64,000 bases of DNA from CAWDMN01 sp963803155 (lineage in GTDB: Bacteria; Acidobacteriota; Terriglobia; Versatilivoradales; Versatilivoraceae). Position numbers and translations under genes: made by a program. Of this stretch, positions 17,029-26,516 are shown in pieces. The notes beneath the pieces were generated by a model, which saw only the letters and a program-made list of their open reading frames with translations, did not search any database and was not told the DNA's origin. The stretch's first letter is position 1. Every line of letters begins with the position of its first letter. The stretch covers positions 35,083 to 99,082 of the forward strand of contig CAWDMN010000056.1 of NCBI GenBank assembly GCA_963803155.1, read 5' to 3'.

Positions 17029-18003
17029 TTACCGGTCCCGGTCGAGAATATATTGGGGAATGGAATCCAAGGCATCCCGAATGCTGGAAGGGGGAAATAT
17101 TTGCATGGCCAACCGTGCTTGACGAATGAAGCCGGCCGCTCGTTCCCGCGTTTTTTGAAGCGTTTTGTGCGTGGTAATGATGTCGAGTATTTCTTTTTGG
17201 GACACTGAACAGAAAGCCTTTTCCTTCAGGACGGTTTTGATTTTTTTCACTTCTTCCCTGCCACCGCTTTCAATCGCGTAAATGAGGGGGAGCGTAAGTT
17301 TGCCTTCTTTCAAATCGCTCAAAACGGGCTTACCCAGCACATCTTGGGAAGATGAAAAATCGAGGATATCGTCCACTAATTGAAAAGCCAGCCCGAGATT
17401 CAACCCATAAGTGGCCAGAGCTCGTTCCCGCGGCCCATCTAAACCGTTTAACAAACCACCAATCCGGGCGCATCCGGAAAAGAGAAAGGCGGTTTTGCGC
17501 CGGGCGATGTCAAGCAAATCGTCCTCCGTGGCTCGAGGGCTGCCATTCAGGGAAAGCTGCATTAATTCCCCCTCCACCATCTTTTGAGTCAAATCGATGA
17601 GGACGTCCAAAATCCGGAAATTCCGCTGTCGCAGGACAATTACAAAAGACTGCATGTAGAGCCAATCCCCCATCAGCACCGTCACCTGATTGCCCCACTT
17701 TTGATTCACGCTGGATCGGCCTCTGCGGATCTCGGCTTCGTCGATGATATCGTCATGCACCAAAGTTGCCGTGTGAATCAACTCCATGACGGCCGCCAAT
17801 CGGATGGCAGCCTCATCGGCTTCCCCATTCAATTTGGCGCAAAGGAGCAACAACGCCGGACGGAGTCTCTTCCCTCCCCCCTCCCGCAGATATCCTCCGA
17901 TCTTGGCAATCAACGGAATTTCAGAATGACTCTGCCGGGCAAACTCCCGCTCTACTTGGCGCAGCTCTAGTTTGACCAAATTGAAAATCTTCTCTGGATC
18001 CAC
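17029..18003 (-). CDS. ispB: Polyprenyl (octa-/hepta-) diphosphate synthase
   Basis: A trans-polyprenyl diphosphate synthase of 324 residues, which makes the side chain of quinones. The Asp-rich motifs are DDIID (84-88) and DDILD (211-215), with GGKRLRPALLLL near residue 45. Chain length cannot be set by eye. It starts at GTG 18003 with AGGA seven bases before, 17 bp after the yajQ stop, so the two are likely in one transcript. Confidence 0.9.
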   Translation of the reverse strand: MDPEKIFNLVKLELRQVEREFARQSHSEIPLIAKIGGYLREGGGKRLRPALLLLCAKLNGEADEAAIRLAAVMELIHTATLVHDDIIDEAEIRRGRSSVNQKWGNQVTVLMGDWLYMQSFVIVLRQRNFRILDVLIDLTQKMVEGELMQLSLNGSPRATEDDLLDIARRKTAFLFSGCARIGGLLNGLDGPRERALATYGLNLGLAFQLVDDILDFSSSQDVLGKPVLSDLKEGKLTLPLIYAIESGGREEVKKIKTVLKEKAFCSVSQKEILDIITTHKTLQKTRERAAGFIRQARLAMQIFPPSSIRDALDSIPQYILDRDR

Positions 18004-18020
18004 CGATTCATCCTGAAAAA

Positions 18021-18521
18021 TTAATTGGAACGATAATTGGTAAATTGCATGTCAAAATCAAATTCCCGGCCCTTGAGCATTCGAATTACACCCTGTAAAA
18101 CATCCCGGTCTCGCCCGCTGACTCGGACAAAATCCCCTTGAATCGAAGCTTGCACTTTGAGTTTTGTTTCCTTGATCAATTTTACAATCTCCCTGGATTT
18201 TTCCACGGGGATTCCCTGCTGTAGGTCAACTTCCTGACGAACAGTGCCATCTGCCGAGGGCAATACTTTCCCATACTTAAGCGCTTTGAGGGGCACCGCG
18301 CGTTTGACCAATTTCTGTTGCAGGATTTCATTCAGACTCTTCAACTTAAATTCATCGTCCGAAATCAAAACCAGCTTTTCTTTCCCATCCAAATGCACCT
18401 GGCTTTTGCTCCCCTTAAAGTCAAAACGAGTTTTGACTTCCTTCATGACCTGGTTTAGGGCATTGTCAATTTCCTGCAAATCTATTTTTGAAACGATGTC
18501 GAAGGAATTTTGTTGGGCCAT
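18021..18521 (-). CDS. yajQ: YajQ family cyclic nucleotide/RNA-binding-type protein
   Basis: A 166-residue UPF0234/YajQ protein. NSFDIVSKIDLQEIDNAL at the start, FDFKGSKSQ, and the closing FDFDMQFTNYR mark the family throughout. Some YajQ proteins bind cyclic di-GMP, and others have been linked to RNA or phage transcription; which holds here is unknown. It follows tatD by 126 bp and precedes the prenyl synthase by 17 bp. Confidence 0.93.
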   Translation of the reverse strand: MAQQNSFDIVSKIDLQEIDNALNQVMKEVKTRFDFKGSKSQVHLDGKEKLVLISDDEFKLKSLNEILQQKLVKRAVPLKALKYGKVLPSADGTVRQEVDLQQGIPVEKSREIVKLIKETKLKVQASIQGDFVRVSGRDRDVLQGVIRMLKGREFDFDMQFTNYRSN

Positions 18522-18647
18522 TTTTTCTCAGCAAGCAATAGGCTGTGATTTTCATCCAAGTTCGAGTTTTAATTCTAACCCCAGTGGGTCAAAAAAGAAG
18601 GAATTATTTCATGAATCCCCTATACGGAAAATCAATCCCCGTCAGTC

Positions 18648-19439
18648 TCAGTGATTCTTGGCGGATTTATTCCCGCGGCGGAACAATTTACGATAATTGT
18701 GGCACGTCGCGTCGGCCAATACTTCCAAGCTTACATCCTTGATTTTTGCCAGACATCGCGCGGTTTCCATAAGCAGGGCCGGTTCGTTCCGCTTCCCGCG
18801 ATGTGGAACCGGCGCCAGATAAGGGCAATCAGTCTCCAGCAGAAGTCGATCCAACGGCACTTCGGCCGCAATTTCTCTCAATTGGCTTGCCTTGGGAAAC
18901 GTGAGTATCCCGGAAAAAGAGAGGAAAAATCCCAATTCCAATGACGATTCCGCCAGTTCGCGGCTCCCGCTAAAACAGTGCATCACACCCGGCCGGTTTT
19001 TCCAGTGTGTGCGCAAGAAGTGAATGGTAGCCTGTTCCGCCTCGCGGGTATGAATGATGACGGGAAGATCCGCCTCAGCCGCCAACTCCAATTGGCGCAA
19101 TAAAACTGTGCTTTGAATTTCTCGCGGTGAAAAGTCATAGTGGTAATCCAATCCAATTTCCCCCCAGGCCACCACGCTGGGATCCTGGGCCAGATGATAC
19201 AACCGGTCGAAGTCGGCATCGGAGGCGAGGCGCGCCTCATGCGGATGAATTCCCACCGTCGCATCCAGCATGGGGAAAAGCCGGGCGAGCTGAATCGCAC
19301 AATCCAGAGATTCCGGCCCGGTGCCGGAACCGATGGAGAGAATCCGTTCGATTCCAACCTGACGCGCCCGCTCCAAAATATCGGGCCGATCGGAATCAAA
19401 ATCCGGAAAGTCCAAATGGGCGTGAGAATCAATCCACAT
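18648..19439 (-). CDS. tatD: TatD-family metal-dependent hydrolase
   Basis: A 263-residue TIM-barrel metal-dependent nuclease of the TatD/YcfH type. DSHAHLDFPDFD at the N-terminus, GIHPHEA, GEIGLDYH, PVIIHTREA, MHCFSG and LLLETDCPYLAPVPHRGKRNEP are the usual metal-binding and catalytic blocks. It is intact and of normal length. It probably trims DNA or RNA 3' ends. It lies 33 bp after the DedA gene on the same strand. Confidence 0.94.
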   Translation of the reverse strand: MWIDSHAHLDFPDFDSDRPDILERARQVGIERILSIGSGTGPESLDCAIQLARLFPMLDATVGIHPHEARLASDADFDRLYHLAQDPSVVAWGEIGLDYHYDFSPREIQSTVLLRQLELAAEADLPVIIHTREAEQATIHFLRTHWKNRPGVMHCFSGSRELAESSLELGFFLSFSGILTFPKASQLREIAAEVPLDRLLLETDCPYLAPVPHRGKRNEPALLMETARCLAKIKDVSLEVLADATCHNYRKLFRRGNKSAKNH

Positions 19440-19472
19440 GAAGAGTCGTCAAAACTGGCTCTACTGCAGCCC

Positions 19473-20120
19473 TCATTCTCCTTCTACGGCAGCGGCCGCG
19501 CTTTTTCTTTTTCGCAAATATTCGATCAGGATGGGTAATACGGAAACGAAGACGATGAGCAGGATGACTTTTTCAAGATTTCTATTCACCCAGCCAACAT
19601 TGCCCAAAAAATAGCCGGCCAGACACACGGAACAGACCCAAAAAATTCCTCCAAACACATTGTAGCTGGCAAATCTTGGATATGACATTTGAGCTATACC
19701 GGCTACAACCGGCGCAAAGGTGCGAGCAAAAGGAACAAACCGCGCCAGAAAAATCGCCCTGCCGCCGTGCTTCTCATAAAACTCTTTGGCGTAAAGGAGA
19801 TGCTTCCGTTTAAACCAAAAGCTGTCGGACCGGTGATAAAGAGCCACTCCGGCACGATAACCAATGGTATAACCAACAGCATCTCCTAAAACCGCCATGA
19901 TACTCAGCAAGGCCATCATAAATCCGATGTGAAAAAACCCCTGTGAAGCCACCAGCCCAGCGGTGAAAAGAAGGGAGTCTCCAGGAAGGAAGAAGCCGAC
20001 AAAAAGGCCAGTCTCAGCAAATACAATGGAGGCCAACACTAAATAGCCTCCGGACCTGACCATCTCCAATAACCGATCAGGCTGATATAAACTCTTCAGA
20101 AATTCAAATATGGTCTCCAA
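19473..20120 (-). CDS. DedA-family membrane protein
   Basis: A 215-residue integral membrane protein of the DedA/SNARE-associated family. Members flip undecaprenyl phosphate or phospholipids in some bacteria. The family block FAETGLFVGFFLPGDSLLFTAGLVASQG and the later ARFVPFARTFAPVVAGIAQMSY (with the essential Arg) are present. It starts at TTG 20120 with GAGG a few bases upstream, and is followed closely by tatD. Confidence 0.93.
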   Translation of the reverse strand: METIFEFLKSLYQPDRLLEMVRSGGYLVLASIVFAETGLFVGFFLPGDSLLFTAGLVASQGFFHIGFMMALLSIMAVLGDAVGYTIGYRAGVALYHRSDSFWFKRKHLLYAKEFYEKHGGRAIFLARFVPFARTFAPVVAGIAQMSYPRFASYNVFGGIFWVCSVCLAGYFLGNVGWVNRNLEKVILLIVFVSVLPILIEYLRKRKSAAAAVEGE

Positions 20121-20352
20121 GAAGCCTCGCAGGGTGAGTGGAGTAAAAATTCAGATGGCGGAAGTCAGGAACTGATTTTCACCCCTGGCATTTTCTGTTG
20201 ATCTTCCGCCAAAACAGCCTTAGGAAATCTGAATATATCCGGAAATTCGGGCTGCTAAGTATTCGCCAATTTCAGACTGACGCAGCCCACAACCATCGCT
20301 TTTCAAAGGGGTCATCCGCGAGATCTTCAACCGAGTAAGAATCCAGCCCCAA

Positions 20353-22395
20353 CTACTTCAGCCTCGTTCCATTTGGAATCTCTTCATCGAAGGTAGCCAA
20401 AATTGGCTTGCTGTTTTGGTCCACCGATGCAGCCAAAAGCATTCCGTTCGATTCCAACCCGCGCATTTTCCGCGGCTCGAGGTTGGTGACCACGATGATT
20501 TTTTTCCCAAATAGTTTCTCCGGCTCATACCACTTGGCAATTCCGGCTAGAATTTGCCGTCTTTCCACTCCCAAATCAATCTGCAATTTTAAAAGCTTGT
20601 CCGCACCCTGGATTTTTTCCGCCGTTAGAATTTGAGCAACCCGCAATTCCACTTTAACGAAGTCATCGATGGAAATCCGCGAAGAGGTGACGACGCCCGC
20701 CGGTTCAATGGCCGCGGGAACGGAACCCGGCTTATTTTCTATTTCCATGATTGTGCCCTTATCTGCCTCAAATTTTCCGGTGAGTTCTGGAGCACTTTTC
20801 GCGCCTCCAGTCTCATTTCGAAATAATTCATCCAGGAGCTTTTTTTTGTCGATCCTCGGGAAGATGGGACCCAGTTCGCCCAATCGATTTCCAAGAGGCA
20901 AGCCTGCCCATTTCAAATCGGAAATAGTGAGAGTGTTCAACGGCATGTCCATGCCGAGCTGCCGCCAAACCTGCGCCGTACAATCCGGGAGGACTGGAGC
21001 CAATAATACCGTGGCAATCCGAAGGACCTCAGCTGATGTATAAAGAATCGTGGCCAGTCGAGGTTTCTGGTCCGGATCAGCAGCCAAAGCCCAGGGGGCG
21101 CCATCATTGATGTAGCGATTGGTCCGGCTCAACAGATCCCAAACCGATTCCAACGCGCGACTAAAGGCACACTGGTCCATGTAATCTTGGAATTGAGCAA
21201 TAGCAGACACCGCGGCCTCTTCTAGTTCCTTGTCCTGCTCGGCACGCCCCTCGATGGCTGAAGGATAAGGAATGCTCCCCTCAAAATTCTGAGAAATCAG
21301 AGCCAGCACGCGGGATACAAGGTTTCCATAATCGTTGGCCAAATCACTGTTGACCCGCTGGATCAGAGCATCGTAAGAGAAGCTGCCATCCAGTCCAAAG
21401 GGGACTTCACGCAAAAGGAAATAGCGAACAGCGTCCGAACCGAAGTGTCTCAACAGAAGTTCAGGATCAATAACATTGCCCAAGGACTTGGACATCTTGG
21501 CTTCATCCTTCAGCCACCAACCATGGGCAAACACCTGATGTGGGGGCTCCAAGCCCGCAGCCATCAGGAAAGCCGGCCAGTAGACCGTGTGAAACCGGAT
21601 AATGTCCTTTCCCACCAAGTGAATTTGAGCCGGCCAATATTTTTGAAATTCTTTCACTCTTTGGGGATTGCCGAATCCAATGCCGGTCATGTATCCCACC
21701 AGCGCATCAAACCAAACATAAATCACATGGGAATTGTCGACGGGAACAGGGATTCCCCATTTGACGGAAGTCCGGCTGACCGAGAGATCGCGCAATCCTC
21801 CGCTGACAAAGCTCACCACCTCATTGCGGCGGGACGAAGGATTAATAAAATCTGGGTGGCGACTATAAAATTCGAGCAATTTGTCCTGGAATTCCGAAAG
21901 CTTGAAGAAATAGCTCTCCTCCGCCAGCCGTTCGGTTGGTCTGCCGCAAACTTCACAGGGAGGAGGAGTCTCGCTTTCGGGGGCAAACAGGTTGTCACTG
22001 ACACAATACCAGCCGGAATATTCTCCCTTGTAAATGTATCCATTGTCGTAAGCTCGTTTAAACAATTCCGCGGCGCCCGCGTGATGTGCTTTGTCGCTTG
22101 TCCGGATGAACCGATTAAATTTGATCCCATAATTCGCCCACAATTGTTGAAAGGCGCCGGAAACCTCATCGGCTAATTCCTGAGGGGAAATCCCTCGCGC
22201 CGCAGCGGCGCGCTCAATCTTTTGCCCATGCTCATCGGTCCCGGAAAAAAAGATGACATCATATCCCTGCATTTTTTTGTAGCGGGCCAGACAGTCGGCC
22301 GCCACAGTAGTGTAAGTGTGTCCGAGGTGAGGGCGGGCGTTCACATAATAAAGCGGCGTTGTGATGTAAAAAGTCGGTTTCAGTGTTTGGTTCAT
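20353..22395 (-). CDS. metG: Methionyl-tRNA synthetase with C-terminal tRNA-binding domain
   Basis: A class I synthetase of 680 residues. HLGH is at 23-26 and the KMSKS loop reads AKMSKSLGNVIDP near residue 300. Zinc-knuckle region: CEVCGR, with a YCVSDNLF block before it. The last 110 residues, from DDFVKVELRVAQILTAEKI, form an EMAP II/Trbp111-like tRNA-binding domain that helps dimerise the enzyme. The start at 22395 follows GGAG five bases upstream. Gap to larC is 128 bp. Confidence 0.96.
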   Translation of the reverse strand: MNQTLKPTFYITTPLYYVNARPHLGHTYTTVAADCLARYKKMQGYDVIFFSGTDEHGQKIERAAAARGISPQELADEVSGAFQQLWANYGIKFNRFIRTSDKAHHAGAAELFKRAYDNGYIYKGEYSGWYCVSDNLFAPESETPPPCEVCGRPTERLAEESYFFKLSEFQDKLLEFYSRHPDFINPSSRRNEVVSFVSGGLRDLSVSRTSVKWGIPVPVDNSHVIYVWFDALVGYMTGIGFGNPQRVKEFQKYWPAQIHLVGKDIIRFHTVYWPAFLMAAGLEPPHQVFAHGWWLKDEAKMSKSLGNVIDPELLLRHFGSDAVRYFLLREVPFGLDGSFSYDALIQRVNSDLANDYGNLVSRVLALISQNFEGSIPYPSAIEGRAEQDKELEEAAVSAIAQFQDYMDQCAFSRALESVWDLLSRTNRYINDGAPWALAADPDQKPRLATILYTSAEVLRIATVLLAPVLPDCTAQVWRQLGMDMPLNTLTISDLKWAGLPLGNRLGELGPIFPRIDKKKLLDELFRNETGGAKSAPELTGKFEADKGTIMEIENKPGSVPAAIEPAGVVTSSRISIDDFVKVELRVAQILTAEKIQGADKLLKLQIDLGVERRQILAGIAKWYEPEKLFGKKIIVVTNLEPRKMRGLESNGMLLAASVDQNSKPILATFDEEIPNGTRLK

Positions 22396-22523
22396 GATTA
22401 CTCCAGGTGCTTGCTTATGGCTGGCTTGCTTGCCTTGAAAAAAATTCCCAGTGCGGGCCAAGGTCAGGTGGGATTCCAATATAATCCTTTTCTCGCGGGG
22501 CAAAGCTCCCTTTGTTCAAAAGA

Positions 22524-23734
22524 TCACAATCCACCCTCGGCATGCCGTGTCAAAAAATCCTGAATCGCAAGGGAATAGACTACTTTGAAGGGCATCCCTT
22601 TCGTGTTGGCTATCTGCCGGCAGTCTTCATATTCAGGAGCATAGTTGACGATCTTTCCTTCGAGGCGGGAAATTTTCATCCTCACGGGCAGGTCCGCAAC
22701 CTCGACCTGTTCAATCTCCCTCTGTAAAACCATCCGGCCAGATTCATAATAACGCAATCCAATCGTAGTGGTTTCTCGGAAGAGAAGTTCCGCGGCCGCC
22801 TGACGCAGCTCCGCGGGGACCACTACGGACAGAAGCATGCCGGGACGGTTCTTCTTCATTTGAACCGGAGAGGTAAAGCAATCCAAAACCCCCAGATCAA
22901 ACAATTTTTCTTGAAGATGTCCGTAAATCTGAGGATTCATGTCATCAATGTTGGCTTCCAAGACAATCACGGACGTCTCAGGTGACGCGGATGTGCCGGG
23001 TCGACCATCTTCCACCATCTCGCCGACCAAGATTCTCACCACATTGGCACTCCCCTGAAAGTCCCTGCAACCCGCGCCAAAACCACTCCTTTCCAACTTC
23101 CAGGAAGGAATTCCCCCGAAGTCGGAGCACAAAGCCGATACGATGGCCGCTCCAGTCGGAGTCACAAGTTCCCCCTCCAACTGGTTGGAATAAATCGGAA
23201 TCCCCTTCAAGAGTTCGGCGGTTGCCGGGGCTGGAACCGGTAGAGATCCCATGAGCACATTGAATCGTCCCTTTCCCGACATTCAAGGCAGAACATTGGA
23301 ACTTTTCGATTCCAAAAAAGTCAAATCCAATGCAGGCGCCGATAATATCAACAATGGAATCGATCGCTCCTACTTCGTGAAAGTGAATTTTTTCCGGGGT
23401 AGTACCATGCACCAATGCTTCGGCTTCTGCCAGCTCGGCGAAATATCAGAACAGCCATCTCTTTGACCCGGTCAGACAAGTCACTTTCCCGCAGGATCTT
23501 TTCAATGTCGTGCAAATGCCGGTGGGCATGCTCATGTCCCGGCGTCACATCAAATTTTGTGGAGGCAATGTTCCCCTTTAGGACTTTTTGGGCAGAAAGA
23601 GAGAAGTTCTTCACGTCCAATTTACCAAGCTCTTGCCTGAGATACTCAATAGGAAGTTCGGCATCTAGCAAGGCTCCCACCAGCATGTCGCCACTGATTC
23701 CAGAAAAACAGTCGAAAAATATAGCCTTGCTCAT
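22524..23734 (-). pseudogene. larC: larC nickel-insertion gene interrupted by two frameshifts
   Basis: LarC makes the nickel-pincer cofactor of lactate racemase. The family sequence is complete but in three frames. Frame A (from 23734) opens with FDCFSGISGDMLVGALLDA and reaches MAVLIFRR near 23430, where the family continuation ELAEAEALVHGTTPEK is found one base later. Frame B then continues HFHEVGAIDSIVDIIG and NVGKGTIQCAHGI. Near 23240 another one-base step is needed to read LPVPAPATAELLKG in frame C, which runs to the stop at 22524. Both shifts are +1 (each looks like one extra base). Ribosomal frameshifting is known at one site in Lactobacillus larC1/larC2, but two sites here suggest decay or assembly error. 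No larA, B or E was found in the window. Confidence 0.85.
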
Positions 23735-23738
23735 CCAA

Positions 23739-24494
23739 TCAACTCTTTCCCGTTGCCGGTTCGGATAAGAATTCCACTATTCCGGGTAGTACCTCTCCAG
23801 ATTTGCCTCGAAGAAATTCATCGGCATATCCCGCCATGGCCGAAGGTTCGACATTGACTTCTACTACATACGCCCCATGTTCCTTGGCGGCTTGTGGCAG
23901 ATATGCCGCGGGGTAGACAACTGCTGAAGTGCCTATCGAAAAGAAGAGCTCGCATGTTCTTGCTTTCTCCAGCGCAGATTCATATACGCCGGGCGGAAGC
24001 ATTTCTCCAAACCAAACAACCCCAACGCGCAGCAGACCACCACATGAGCAATGAGGAGGGAGAAGTTTCATGGGGACCGTGTGATCCATCCGAACGGATT
24101 CGCATTGCATGCATTTGACTTCCCAGATATCCCCGTGGAGTTTCAGGATATTCCTGTTCCCTGCCCTGTCGTGTAAACCGTCGATATTCTGAGTCACCAA
24201 CGTGAAATCCTGGAAAAATCTGCCAAGGGCAGCAATAGCTTTATGTCCTGCATTGGGATCGACTTCGAGCATATTCTTGCGCCGCGAGTCATACCACTCC
24301 CAAACCAATTTTGGATTTGCCCGGAAGGCTTCCATCGTCGCCAAATCTTCCGCTCGATATTTTTTCCACAAGCCGTCTGCCCCTCGAAAAGTTGGGATTC
24401 CGCTCTCCACCGACACTCCAGCTCCGGTAAAGACGACCACCTTTGTCGATGGAATGAGCATCGCTCGCAACTTTGGGGAAATCCTGATACTCAT
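23739..24494 (-). CDS. cobB: Sir2-family NAD-dependent protein deacylase
   Basis: A sirtuin of 251 residues that removes acyl groups from lysine using NAD. GAGVSVESGIPTFRG is at 24-38, TQNIDGLHDRAG near 101-112, the catalytic His at 120 in KLHGDIW, and the zinc Cys at 128, 131, 149 and 151. Tyr68 and Arg71 (in WYDSRR) match the Tyr-x-x-Arg pair of class III sirtuins, which suggests succinyl- or malonyl-lysine activity. AAAGGA precedes the ATG at 24494 by about 11 bases. larC starts five bases after its stop. Confidence 0.93.
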   Translation of the reverse strand: MSIRISPKLRAMLIPSTKVVVFTGAGVSVESGIPTFRGADGLWKKYRAEDLATMEAFRANPKLVWEWYDSRRKNMLEVDPNAGHKAIAALGRFFQDFTLVTQNIDGLHDRAGNRNILKLHGDIWEVKCMQCESVRMDHTVPMKLLPPHCSCGGLLRVGVVWFGEMLPPGVYESALEKARTCELFFSIGTSAVVYPAAYLPQAAKEHGAYVVEVNVEPSAMAGYADEFLRGKSGEVLPGIVEFLSEPATGKS

Positions 24495-24860
24495 AGAAGC
24501 GAATTTCCTTTCCGGCCAAAAACCTAATAGTAGACTTGGGGTCAGGATTTTGTCAAGGAATGAGGAACGATATGAGGAGCGGCAGCAACTCAAAAAAGAG
24601 AGCTAAGGATATAGTATTTGCATTCAACTTTTTGGGGGAATCCACTTTAGATCTGAGTGATTATGTCCTACACCGGTCATATTGCTAAGGTGCACTCTCA
24701 AGATGAGCAGATCCCCCTCGGCCGGTACTCACAGAATATTTCTATGTCACAAGTCAGGTTTTATTCTTTCGTGCTGGGGCGATCCCCTATTCAGAGTTTC
24801 TTCAGCCACAGTGCCTGGACATCCAATAACAACGCATATAAATCGTGCATAATGATTTAT
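24495..24860. other. Gap between sirtuin and sigma factor, nothing clear
   Basis: 366 bp between two minus-strand genes. I see no convincing gene, RNA or terminator here. Confidence 0.35.
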
Positions 24861-25460
24861 TTATTGAACCATCGAACTTTGAGGGACAAAATGGAGCGAT
24901 TCCATTTTTCGGGCCAATTCAGTCCGTCCCCGACTGATTCTGGATTTTACTGTCCCATCGGAGACTCTCAAGAGGGCAGCCATTTCCCGATAACTCAATT
25001 CCATGAGGTAACGCAAAATCACGGCTTGACGCAGAGGGGGTGAAAGCTGCTTCATGGCATTTCTCAACGCCGCCTTCTCTTCTCCCGATTCCACTTCCGA
25101 GTGCGGTGAAGGCAGTACGGAGGGAAGATTCTCCAGTCTGTCATCAGTCCCCTCCTCTGAATCGGCCACGGCAACCAGGGATTGTTCCGCCTGGCGGTTT
25201 TTCCTATAGTGATCTATCAATAGATTTCGTGTTATGCGAATAATCCAATTGGCGAAACTGCCACTCTCCGCCCGGAATTGATCCAGATGCCGGAAGATAC
25301 GCAAAAAAGCTTCTTGAGTTAGATCCTCCGCCCAATCGCCTTTGCCAGCATATCGGTGGCAGAGGCTATACAGTCGGCGGGAATGACGCCGCACTAATGC
25401 CTCCCAGGCCAAAGAATCACCCCTTCTTGCTTTCTCCACTAGAACCAGATCCGGCTCCAT
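24861..25460 (-). CDS. ECF-type RNA polymerase sigma factor
   Basis: A sigma-70 family regulator of the extracytoplasmic-function type, 199 residues. The sigma-2 region has AEDLTQEAFLRIFRHLDQF and NWIIRITRNLLIDHYRK; a 40-residue acidic linker leads to the sigma-4 helix-turn-helix (LRQAVILRYLMELSYREMAALLRVSDGTVKSRISRGR). The start at 25460 has AGGAGG upstream. No anti-sigma gene follows; the next gene on the strand is the sirtuin, 366 bp away. A near-perfect sigma-70 promoter lies upstream, so it is probably made constitutively or by the housekeeping factor. Confidence 0.93.
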   Translation of the reverse strand: MEPDLVLVEKARRGDSLAWEALVRRHSRRLYSLCHRYAGKGDWAEDLTQEAFLRIFRHLDQFRAESGSFANWIIRITRNLLIDHYRKNRQAEQSLVAVADSEEGTDDRLENLPSVLPSPHSEVESGEEKAALRNAMKQLSPPLRQAVILRYLMELSYREMAALLRVSDGTVKSRISRGRTELARKMESLHFVPQSSMVQ

Positions 25461-26027
25461 GGCTACAGTTCCTCCTGTAAATTTTTTATGGGCGATTTGG
25501 GGGCCGCCTAATCCAGCACGCCACTTGCTCATTTACATACAGCTATATATATATTACAAATTGCTATATTTGTCAAGAAAAAAACAGACTGCCGTTTCCA
25601 CTGCTGTCCAAAATAAATAATTTGGCCAATTTTCAGGTCTACAAACCGTTTAGAATCAGTCCAGGACAGGTTAATCGAAAAACAAGCCCCCAAAATTTAA
25701 TTCAGCTGTCCAAAACAGCAATGATAAGGGTTTCCCCGGATTTGAATCATTTATTTTAGACAACAGTGTGCCGTTTCATTTGATTCTGGGTGATTTTTGA
25801 GCTTTGAAATTAGGATTCTTGGAGGGAGCAATTTCTCGAGTGAGGAGAATTTGTAAGGCTCATTGGCGATGCTGGCAAACCGTAATTGGAGGCCAGTTGG
25901 AGGGGGGCCTTTAAAAAAGTCGTCTATCCATGCTCCCTATCTTCATCGGGATTGGATCCGACTGAAGACAAGAGCCGTTGACGGATTAACAGCACAGAGT
26001 TTATTTCCCTAGCGGCCGCACAAATTT
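25461..26027. other. Gap with promoter and inverted repeat
   Basis: 567 bp. Besides the promoter, a 20-bp imperfect inverted repeat has arms at 25599-25618 and 25749-25768 (18 of 20 matching), with a 15-bp palindrome (GCTGT-ccaaa-ACAGC, 25705-25719) between. No gene is visible. Confidence 0.6.
25548..25576 (-). promoter_or_regulatory. Sigma-70-type promoter of the ECF sigma gene
   Basis: TTGACA (25571-25576) and TATATA (25548-25553) are separated by 17 bases on the minus strand, about 90 bases before the start codon of the sigma gene. The -35 box is a perfect match and the -10 box a close match to the housekeeping consensus. Confidence 0.8.
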
Positions 26028-26516
26028 TCATTTCGTCTCGATGACCTGGGCATGAATCAAGTCTACCCGTATGCGGGGCTTTTCCTCCTCAACCGGGACA
26101 GCGGCAATTTTATCGACTACCTCCATCCCGTCGGATACTTTACCAAAAACAGTGTACTTGCCATCCAACGTGGGCAATTCGCCCAAACAGATAAAAAATG
26201 AGGTAGTGGCACTATCAATGGCGTCCCCGCGAGCCATGGACACGCTTCCCTTTTCATGTTTCAAGCTGCCAATTTCGACCGTCAGGTTTTTCACATACTT
26301 GGTCATTTGTTCAGCCGTAGCGGGCGTCCCGCGGGTGGACAAATCTCCACCCTGAATGACGAAACCAGCTACAACTCGATGCCAGATCGTATTATCGTAA
26401 AGTCCCACTTTTGACAATTTCAGAAAATTCCTCACATGCTCAGGCGCTACGTCGGGATAGAATTCAATTTCGATGTTCCCCAAGGTCGTTTCGAGAATAA
26501 CATGAAATTTTTTCAT
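26028..26516 (-). CDS. Cyclophilin-type peptidyl-prolyl isomerase (cytoplasmic)
   Basis: A 162-residue cyclophilin that speeds Xaa-Pro isomerisation. It starts MKKFHVILETTLGNIEIEFYPDVAPEHVRNFLKL and keeps FFICLGELPTLDGKYTVFGKV, the family's active-site strand region, though the canonical Trp is not clearly in place. The start ATG at 26516 overlaps the stop of the upstream cyclophilin gene (ATGA), so the two are translationally coupled. There is no signal peptide. The reading frame remains open upstream of the ATG, which leaves room for an ancient fusion. Confidence 0.88.
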   Translation of the reverse strand: MKKFHVILETTLGNIEIEFYPDVAPEHVRNFLKLSKVGLYDNTIWHRVVAGFVIQGGDLSTRGTPATAEQMTKYVKNLTVEIGSLKHEKGSVSMARGDAIDSATTSFFICLGELPTLDGKYTVFGKVSDGMEVVDKIAAVPVEEEKPRIRVDLIHAQVIETK

